From Deltaproteobacteria bacterium (lineage in GTDB: Bacteria; Myxococcota_A; Polyangia; Polyangiales; Ga0077539): a stretch of 64,000 nt of DNA. The stretch lies in assembly GCA_016218725.1 (NCBI GenBank), contig JACRDB010000004.1, positions 18,019-82,018 on the forward strand, written 5' to 3'. Shown here in pieces: positions 58,928 through 64,000 of the stretch (positions within the stretch are counted from its first letter, which is position 1; each line of letters starts with the position of its first letter). A program made the position numbers and the translations under genes. The notes below the pieces were generated by a model that saw only the letters and a program-made list of their open reading frames with translations, was not told where the DNA came from and made no database searches.

Positions 58928-59650
58928 TCAGTTGCATTGGAGCACCGCGATGGCGCGGAGCGACTCGTCGCCGCGCGCCACGTTGTTGACATCGGCGCCG
59001 TACGACGCGCGATCGAGTTCGGTGATGCCTTGCGAGGCGAATTCGTACCGCGTGGGCATGGTGGTGACGGTGGCCTGGTTCTGGTCGGCGCCGCGGGTGG
59101 GGGAGACGTCCGTGCCGAGCTCGGTGACGACGACCTTGAACAGGGGCTGCACGCCGCCGGTGCCCAGGGAGCCCTCGGTCCGGGGGTAGGTCCCGCTGGC
59201 CGACTGGAACACGCTCCCAAAGGTCATGGGCGTGGTGAAGTCCCGAGAGAGGAACGTGTAGCAGGGGAGGTACACGGGCGTGGCCACCCGCGGCCCGCCG
59301 CCGGCGGGGGTCACGTAGGAGGTCACCCGCGGGCAGTCCCGGAGCTCCGCCGGGGGCGTGGTCGCGCCGCCGGACAGCGACGCCTGGCGCCGGAGGTAGT
59401 CCGTGAAGTACGCCCGGCAGGAGCCCCGCATGCGCGCCAGCGCCGACGAGGCGCCGGCCTCGGTGACGTAGTGCGTCTGCCCGGCCTGGCGGACGAAGCC
59501 CGCCGAGCGCAGCTCCAGCGACGACGAGTTGGCCACGAAGACCCCCGCCGCGCTCACGCTCACGATGATCATCAGCACGAGGAACATCGCGACGCCGCGC
59601 TCACCGCGCGCGCCGCGCCTGCGCCTGCCGGGGTGGGGGGGTCGTGGCAT
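58928..59650 (-). CDS. pilX: PilX-like minor pilin
   Basis: The 240-residue protein has a very basic N-terminus (RPPHPGRRRRGARGERG) and then a pilin-like hydrophobic helix (VAMFLVLMIIVSVSAAGVFVANSSSLELRSAGF). This is the PilX plan, with a Gly before Val as the likely prepilin peptidase site and no Glu5. The C-terminal domain has four Cys (RGSCRAYF, LRDCPR, LPCYTF, VLQCN) for disulphides. Minor pilin PilX works with PilV, PilW and PilY1 in the tip priming complex. The ATG at 59650 overlaps the pilW stop; a GTG three bases upstream is an alternative. Confidence 0.82.
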   Translation of the reverse strand: MPRPPHPGRRRRGARGERGVAMFLVLMIIVSVSAAGVFVANSSSLELRSAGFVRQAGQTHYVTEAGASSALARMRGSCRAYFTDYLRRQASLSGGATTPPAELRDCPRVTSYVTPAGGGPRVATPVYLPCYTFLSRDFTTPMTFGSVFQSASGTYPRTEGSLGTGGVQPLFKVVVTELGTDVSPTRGADQNQATVTTMPTRYEFASQGITELDRASYGADVNNVARGDESLRAIAVLQCN

Positions 59651-60894
59651 CACCGGAGGTTCCTGTTGGCCTGGTTGGGGAGGGTGATCTCCGCGGTGAG
59701 CGTGCGCACCCGCGCGGCCCCCGGGCGGTCGGCGAAGACCCGGAAGCGCGTGAGCGGCGCGCCGGACCCGCGCGGCCCGGGGAAGCCGAACTGCGGGTCC
59801 TGCTCCCGGTCCCGGAGGGACAGCCGCACGATCAGCGAGCGGATCCGGTGGGGCGTCGCGCTGGCCACCGTGCGGAGGCTGGCGCCGTAGCGGTCGAAGA
59901 TCTCCGTCGCGCCGAAGTCAATGGTGCGCAGCACCGCGGGCCCCGAGGCCGCGCCGCCCATTCCGTCGTCCACCGCGAGGCCGACGTCCAGGTCCACGGC
60001 GTACTCGCCCACCGGCCGCACCCCGCCGGGCACCGCCACGTCGGAGTCCGTGATGTCGAACTCGCGCCGGATCAGGTCCGTCTTGGTGTTCGCCAGCGTC
60101 GTGTCCGCGGGGTAAAGCTCCGGCTGCTCCGTGCGGATGTTCTCAATGGCGTACTGCACCCGGAGCACGGGTGACACCGTGGAGCCCACGCCCAGGCCCA
60201 CCACCCCGCAGCCCACGGACCCGCCCGTGGACGCGTCCCCCACCAGCACCGGCGGCGGCGTCACCCGGATGGACGGCGGCGTGGTGCTCAACCCGTCGGC
60301 GTACACCACGTCCGTGGCCTGCACGAACTGCGTGTTCCCCGCGGTGGACGTGATGCGCAGGAGGCGCCGCCCCCCGGGGCCCAGGAACATCCGCCGGAAC
60401 TCCGCCTCGGAGGTCACCCTCAGGGCCCACTGCGGCGTCTGGTTCTGGAGGTAGATGGTGCTGCCGGAGATGCCCGCCACGAGGTACTCGTCCACCGAGG
60501 CGAAGTTCCCCGTGAGCGTGAGCCTCACGGGCCGGATGCTCCCGTTGTCCGAGCCCAGGGGCAGGACCCCGCCGGAGTCCTGCGTGACCTCCACGCCCTG
60601 CAGGGCCCGCGTGGGCCTGGGGCACACCCGGGGGTCCGCCAGGGAGTTCGGCGTGGACAGGTACGCCGCCCGGGCCACGTCCGCCCGGAGCTGCTCCATG
60701 GCGAAGCGCAGCCGGAGCTGCATCTCCGCCGTGCGCTGCTGCTGGTTGAAGGTCTCCGTCGCCCCCCGCGCGAGCGTGAAGAGCGCCGTCACCACCACCG
60801 AGGTGATCACCAGCGCCACCATGAGCTCCACCAGCGTGAAGCCCCTGCGGGCCTTGCCCGCACACGGGTGGGCATACGCGCGCTGGCGGGTCAT
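59650..60894 (-). CDS. pilW: PilW-like minor pilin
   Basis: The 414-residue protein begins with the prepilin motif RRGFTLVELMVALVITSVVVTALF (cleavage after Gly, Glu5 present) followed by a long helix (NQQQRTAEMQLRLRFAMEQLRADVARAAY). The large C-terminal domain is beta-rich, with DYxVAG-like segments and EYAVDLDVGLAVDDG. The size is typical of PilW (about 350-430). It acts in the pilus tip complex with PilV, PilX and PilY1. Overlaps of 4 nt with pilV and 1 nt with pilX show tight coupling. Confidence 0.87.
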   Translation of the reverse strand: MTRQRAYAHPCAGKARRGFTLVELMVALVITSVVVTALFTLARGATETFNQQQRTAEMQLRLRFAMEQLRADVARAAYLSTPNSLADPRVCPRPTRALQGVEVTQDSGGVLPLGSDNGSIRPVRLTLTGNFASVDEYLVAGISGSTIYLQNQTPQWALRVTSEAEFRRMFLGPGGRRLLRITSTAGNTQFVQATDVVYADGLSTTPPSIRVTPPPVLVGDASTGGSVGCGVVGLGVGSTVSPVLRVQYAIENIRTEQPELYPADTTLANTKTDLIRREFDITDSDVAVPGGVRPVGEYAVDLDVGLAVDDGMGGAASGPAVLRTIDFGATEIFDRYGASLRTVASATPHRIRSLIVRLSLRDREQDPQFGFPGPRGSGAPLTRFRVFADRPGAARVRTLTAEITLPNQANRNLR

Positions 60895-61520
60895 GGCTCG
60901 TGCCTCTCCAGCGTCTGGGCCAGGTACACCCACCGGAGGTTGGTGCTGTCCTGCCCCATGCGGCTGCGGACCGAGGCGTCCGGCGCGCATGCCGCGTAGC
61001 CCGCCTGGCGGGTGCCGCCCTCCCGGGGCCAGAACACCCGCACCTCGGCCCGCAGGAGCTGGTCCGCGAGCAACGTGGTGTACCGCGTGTGCACGCAATA
61101 GAACGCGTCGCTGGAGAGCACCGCCACGTCCCGGCCCAGGTAGTCAAAGGCCGCGGACTCCATGGGGCCGCTCACCCCGCCGGGCTGCACGGGGATCACC
61201 CAGTTGGTGGTGCCCGCGATCGCCGGGTTGATGGTCCGGAGGTACCAGGTCGCCCCGATGTTCGACGTGGACGAGTCCAGGTTGGGGTAGTTCCACTGGT
61301 ACGAGTCCCGACGGAGCCGCTCCTGCCACCGCCGGGCCAGGTTCGTGGCCATGGTGAGCTCGTGCGCCCTGCGGTTGGCGTTCACCGCCGCCCCCTGCAA
61401 CGAAATGATCCCCAGGAGCCCGCCCGTCATGATCGCGATGGAGGCGAGCACCTCCACCAGGGTGTACCCCGACCCGTGTACCCACCGCGGCGAACGGTCC
61501 CTGCGAAGGCGCTCGTTCAT
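60891..61520 (-). CDS. pilV: PilV-like minor pilin
   Basis: The 209-residue protein has the type IV prepilin motif GSGYTLVEVLASIAIMTGGLLGIISLQ (cleavage between Gly and Tyr, Glu5 present). A helix and a small globular domain with two Cys follow (AFYCVHTRYT, YAACAPDAS). PilV often directs the tip complex together with PilW and PilX. It overlaps both neighbours by 4 nt. The start at 61520 gives a short leader typical of prepilins. Confidence 0.87.
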   Translation of the reverse strand: MNERLRRDRSPRWVHGSGYTLVEVLASIAIMTGGLLGIISLQGAAVNANRRAHELTMATNLARRWQERLRRDSYQWNYPNLDSSTSNIGATWYLRTINPAIAGTTNWVIPVQPGGVSGPMESAAFDYLGRDVAVLSSDAFYCVHTRYTTLLADQLLRAEVRVFWPREGGTRQAGYAACAPDASVRSRMGQDSTNLRWVYLAQTLERHEP

Positions 61521-62119
61521 GTGCGCATCCTCGGGTTGCCGCCCAGGGGGATCACCACCCGGCGGCGGGCGCCCAGGTCCGAGCCGCCCACCCGGCGCTG
61601 GACATCCACCTGGAAGACCCCGCCGGAGCCCATGGTGGTCGAGTCGTTGGAGAACGCCTCCGTGGAGGTCTGGCGGAAGAGCGCCGTCCCGAGGGGGGTG
61701 TAGCAGAGCTCCAGGTTGGTGGTGCCCGCCGGGAGGCTGAACTGCGCGGTCACCCCGTCCTCGGAGTACGCCGTGGCCGAGAGGTCCAGCGAGAGCGTGA
61801 CCCGCGTGGCGTCCCCGATGGGGAAGGTGGAGGTGCGACAGGAGCTGGTGCTGCCCTCGTAGGCCGTGAACCGGATGGCCGGCCCCGCGGGGGACGTGGT
61901 CTGCGACGCCACCAGGAGCTGGGCCCGGCCCCGGAACATGGCCCGGCTGCGCACCTGGCGGTAGGCGTCCAGCACCGAGACCGCCGCCTGCTGGCACCGC
62001 CGCTCCTTCATGGCCGAGATCATCCCCGGCAGGACCAGGGCGGACACCACCGCGATGATGGTCACCACCACCATCAGCTCGATGAGGGAATACCCGGCAT
62101 TTCCACGGTGACGCAGCAC
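61517..62119 (-). CDS. fimT: FimT/GspH-like prepilin, first gene of the pilin operon
   Basis: The 200-residue protein has the prepilin motif GNAGYSLIELMVVVTIIAVVSALVLPGM (cleavage after Gly, Glu5 present). Its length is typical of FimT/GspH. The remainder is beta-rich with two Cys pairs (RRCQQAAV, SSCRTS, LELCYTP). The GTG start at 62119 gives a 7-residue basic leader; no closer ATG exists in frame. It is the promoter-proximal gene of the operon, and the region upstream (62120-62305) is shared with a divergent lipoprotein gene behind a sigma-54 promoter. Confidence 0.85.
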   Translation of the reverse strand: MLRHRGNAGYSLIELMVVVTIIAVVSALVLPGMISAMKERRCQQAAVSVLDAYRQVRSRAMFRGRAQLLVASQTTSPAGPAIRFTAYEGSTSSCRTSTFPIGDATRVTLSLDLSATAYSEDGVTAQFSLPAGTTNLELCYTPLGTALFRQTSTEAFSNDSTTMGSGGVFQVDVQRRVGGSDLGARRRVVIPLGGNPRMRT

Positions 62120-62257
62120 GACCCTCAGTGTGCTGCAACGCCCGTGCCCCCGCCAGGGCCCCGGAACCCGTTGCCTGAGCACACCCGGCGGCCCTCGCCG
62201 GGCCCCGAAACCCGTAACCATTTGCGGCCCTATGCAATGATTTCAGACCCCCCTCGC

Positions 62258-62272
62258 TGGCGAGCTTCTTGC
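62258..62272 (+). promoter_or_regulatory. Sigma-54 promoter (-24/-12) of the DUF6599-like lipoprotein gene
   Basis: TGGCGAGCTTCTTGC has the invariant GG and GC separated by exactly 10 nt (GG-N10-GC) and matches the TGGCAC-N5-TTGC consensus well. Transcription would start near 62284, about 22 nt before the GTG at 62306. It would depend on a sigma-54 activator such as the one encoded at 46513-48006. Confidence 0.6.
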
Positions 62273-62305
62273 GGTGGCGCTCCGGGGGCCTTAGGACGCA
62301 AGGCG

Positions 62306-63379
62306 GTGAAGAGTCCAAGAGCCCTGGTGCTGCTGGGTCTGGTGCTGGCCTGCCGGAGGGAGGCGGCGCCGCCGTCAAGGCCTCCCGCGCCGAGGGCGCC
62401 GGACCCTCCGAGCGTACCTGCGTCGCGGGCGGACGCCTCGCCGGGCATGGGACCGGGCGCGGCACCAACGGTGCTGGACCCCCCGGCGCCTGCGTCGGCC
62501 TTCCACGAGGCCGGGCGCTTTCTTCCGCAGGGCTCCGTCGGGGACTGGGCGCAGACCGGAGGGGTGCGCTACGCCCAGGGCGACGAGCTCTTCCAGCTCA
62601 TCGATGGCGCCGGGGAGAAGTACCGGGCCTACGGCTTCCGGCAGCTCGCCCGGACCGAGTACCGCCGCCCGGGCACGCAGCTCGTGGTCACCGTGGAGGT
62701 GTACGACATGGGTAGCACCCTCGGGGCCTACGGGCAGTACTCCATGATGCTCTCCGAGGGCCGGGACCCTGCCTCCATGCGGAGCCATGCCACCACCCAC
62801 GGCGGAGGTGGCTTCCTGGGCACGAGCCAGCTCGTGTTCTGGAAGGGCCAGCACCTGGTGCAGGTGAACCTCGCGGACGAAGACGAAAACGCCGACGAGG
62901 GCGCCCTGGCCGCGCGCGCCCGGGAGGCGCTGCCGACCTTCGCCGCGAGGGTGGACGCCGCGCTCACGGGTGAGACCACGGCTCCGTCCACGCCGGCGGC
63001 GCTCGGGGCCGAGGGGCGCGTCTGGGGCGGGGCCGTGTATCTGGCCCAGGGGCTCTTCGGCGCCGAGCGCACGGGGGCCGGGTGGGAGGTGCACTACGAG
63101 ACCCCGGAGCACCAGCGCTACCGCGTGGGGTGGCTCGCCCGCGGGACGCCCGCGGAGGCATCGCCGGTGCTGGCGAGCCTGCGCGGGGCGAGCGCCGCTC
63201 CCGTGGCGGGCCTCGGAGACGAAGCGTACGCGGTCACCGACGCCCAGGGCGAGCGGGTGGTGGCCCGCCGGGGCGCCCTGGTGGTGGCCGTGGGCGACGC
63301 GGGCCTCCCGGGGATGACCGCCCTCCCCCGGAGCGCCAAGATCGAGCGCGTCCGCGCGCTCCTGGCCGCGACCCCGTAG
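62306..63379 (+). CDS. DUF6599-like lipoprotein
   Basis: The 357-residue protein has a lipoprotein signal (VKSPRALVLLGLVLAC). A Pro/Ala spacer (about 18-70) follows, then a domain matching DUF6599-type proteins: GDELFQLIDGAGEKYRAYGFRQL, EYRRPGTQLVVTVEVYDMGSTLGAYGQYSMML. A second half of similar fold covers 190-357 (WEVHYETPEHQRYRVGWLARG). It lies in the periplasm or on the outer membrane. The function of the family is unknown. The GTG start follows a sigma-54-type promoter. It is divergent from the pilin operon, suggesting possible co-regulation with pili. Confidence 0.72.
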   Translation: MKSPRALVLLGLVLACRREAAPPSRPPAPRAPDPPSVPASRADASPGMGPGAAPTVLDPPAPASAFHEAGRFLPQGSVGDWAQTGGVRYAQGDELFQLIDGAGEKYRAYGFRQLARTEYRRPGTQLVVTVEVYDMGSTLGAYGQYSMMLSEGRDPASMRSHATTHGGGGFLGTSQLVFWKGQHLVQVNLADEDENADEGALAARAREALPTFAARVDAALTGETTAPSTPAALGAEGRVWGGAVYLAQGLFGAERTGAGWEVHYETPEHQRYRVGWLARGTPAEASPVLASLRGASAAPVAGLGDEAYAVTDAQGERVVARRGALVVAVGDAGLPGMTALPRSAKIERVRALLAATP

Positions 63380-63385
63380 CGCCCG

Positions 63386-64000
63386 TCACCCCCGGCGGCA
63401 GGTGTTGCTGCGCGGGTCGCACACCTGCCCGGTGCCGCAGGACATGCCGTCGCAGCACCGCTGGCCGTCGTAGCCGCAGGCGATGCAGCGCCCGCCCACG
63501 CAGGTGTTCGGGTTCTCGCACGGGAACGGGAAGCGCGTCGGGTCCGTGCAGCAGAGCCCGTCCCGGGCTCCACAAGCGGCGCATGCGCCCGCCACGCAGG
63601 CCGCCATGGCGACGCAGTCTACCGCACCGCAACATGGCTGCCCGATGGCCCCGCACGCGCGGCAGACGCCTCCGTTGCAAATACCACCGGCGAAGCATGT
63701 TGCACCGCAACACGGCTGCCCGACGGCCCCGCAGCGCCGGCATGTCCCGCCCGTGCACGCCGCCCCGGGGTCGCAGCGGTCCCCCTCGCAGCATGCCTGG
63801 TCGGCGCCGCCGCAGGGGGCGCAGCGCCCCGTGGCGCAGCGCAGCGCGGCCCCGCAGCGGTCTCCCGCGCAGCAGCGAGCGCCCTGGGACCCGCACGTCA
63901 CGCACGCGGCGCCCTCGCACACGCTCGCCGCGTCGCAGCGGTCGCCCGCGCAGCACGCGGCGCCCGCGGCGCCGCAGGGGGCGCAGCGGCCCAGCGCGCA
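63386..64000 (-). CDS. Cys-rich repeat protein, 5' end beyond the window
   Basis: The visible 204 C-terminal residues are a run of tandem units such as CGAVGQPCCGATCFAGGICNGGVCRACG and CGGADQACCEGDRCDPGAACTGGTCRRC. A CC pair recurs in nearly every unit (consensus CGxxGQxCCxxxxCxxGxxCxxGxC), with two less regular units at the end. The open frame continues to the window edge, so the start and any signal peptide are missing. The CC-containing repeat differs from the NCGACG repeat at 41370 and the GTPC repeat at 33877. Function unknown; a surface or secreted disulphide-rich protein is likely. Confidence 0.7.
   Translation of the reverse strand, partial: CALGRCAPCGAAGAACCAGDRCDAASVCEGAACVTCGSQGARCCAGDRCGAALRCATGRCAPCGGADQACCEGDRCDPGAACTGGTCRRCGAVGQPCCGATCFAGGICNGGVCRACGAIGQPCCGAVDCVAMAACVAGACAACGARDGLCCTDPTRFPFPCENPNTCVGGRCIACGYDGQRCCDGMSCGTGQVCDPRSNTCRRG

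Noticed and set aside
55962..59189. 1075-codon plus-strand frame over pilY1
   Set aside because: Gly/His/Arg/Val-rich antisense shadow; the minus strand has PilY1 motifs.
63234..63956. Alternative minus-strand frame over the Cys-rich gene at the right edge
   Set aside because: The frame ending at 63386 gives regular Cys repeats that continue to the edge; the other frame is Arg/Gly-rich and overlaps the DUF6599-like gene.

Overview
The window is about 70% G+C, gene-dense, and free of rRNA, tRNA, CRISPR arrays and transposases that I could recognise. Gene content points to a deltaproteobacterial lineage of the Myxococcota, probably Polyangia/Sandaracinaceae-like. The signs are many Asp/Thr-rich lipoproteins followed by Cys-rich repeats, a Ser/Thr kinase with an FHA domain, a Tol system with an extra TonB-type protein, type IV minor pilins with PilY1, a sigma-54 activator, and SCP-x/multifunctional beta-oxidation enzymes. 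The taxonomic call is inference from gene content; no marker gene was compared.

Layout. 0.3-3.1 kb: an orphan addiction-module antitoxin and a minus-strand operon with a slipin (SPFH) protein. 3.2-10.2 kb: a heavy-metal RND efflux locus (small Cys-rich exported protein, outer-membrane factor, adaptor with a metal-binding motif, CusA-type pump, cupredoxin lipoprotein) with 4-nt gene overlaps. 10.2-14.2 kb: a multifunctional SDR/MaoC/SCP2 enzyme and an SCP-x thiolase behind a palindromic operator. 14.3-19.3 kb: a Wzc-like tyrosine kinase/co-polymerase and an O-antigen ligase-like protein with a TPR tail. 19.4-30 kb: a Cys-rich lipoprotein, a fatty-acyl-AMP ligase, MgtE, AsnRS, small lipoproteins, a lipase-like hydrolase, a divergent TrpD and an envelope-spanning coiled-coil protein. 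30-33.7 kb: two divergently transcribed radical SAM proteins, one fused to an epimerase domain, then a 34-bp perfect inverted repeat and a NADAR protein. 33.9-46.6 kb: Cys-rich, FG-GAP and other surface proteins around a Tol locus (TolQ, TolR, TonB-like, TolB) that carries an antisense ECF sigma gene. 46.5-54.9 kb: a sigma-54 response regulator, uridine kinase, ferredoxin, a polyproline protein and a tightly coupled vWA - HEAT/TPR - kinase/FHA operon. 54.9-62.1 kb: a minus-strand operon FimT-PilV-PilW-PilX-PilY1-lipoprotein. 62.3-64 kb: a DUF6599-like lipoprotein behind a good sigma-54 promoter, and a Cys-rich protein cut by the window edge.

Regulation. At least ten genes have a TAnnnT-type -10 hexamer ending only 6-10 nt before the start codon and no Shine-Dalgarno sequence, which suggests frequent leaderless transcription. 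Others have clear Shine-Dalgarno sites (Wzc, FAAL, MgtE, ECF sigma).

The most promising lead for new biology is the kinase at 53377-54921. It lacks the usual beta-3 (VAIK) lysine, has Cys there, and carries a Lys in the glycine loop at the place used by eukaryotic WNK kinases. It is translationally coupled to a von Willebrand-A protein and a HEAT-repeat scaffold. The epimerase/radical-SAM fusion and the long inverted repeat at 33115-33273 come next.
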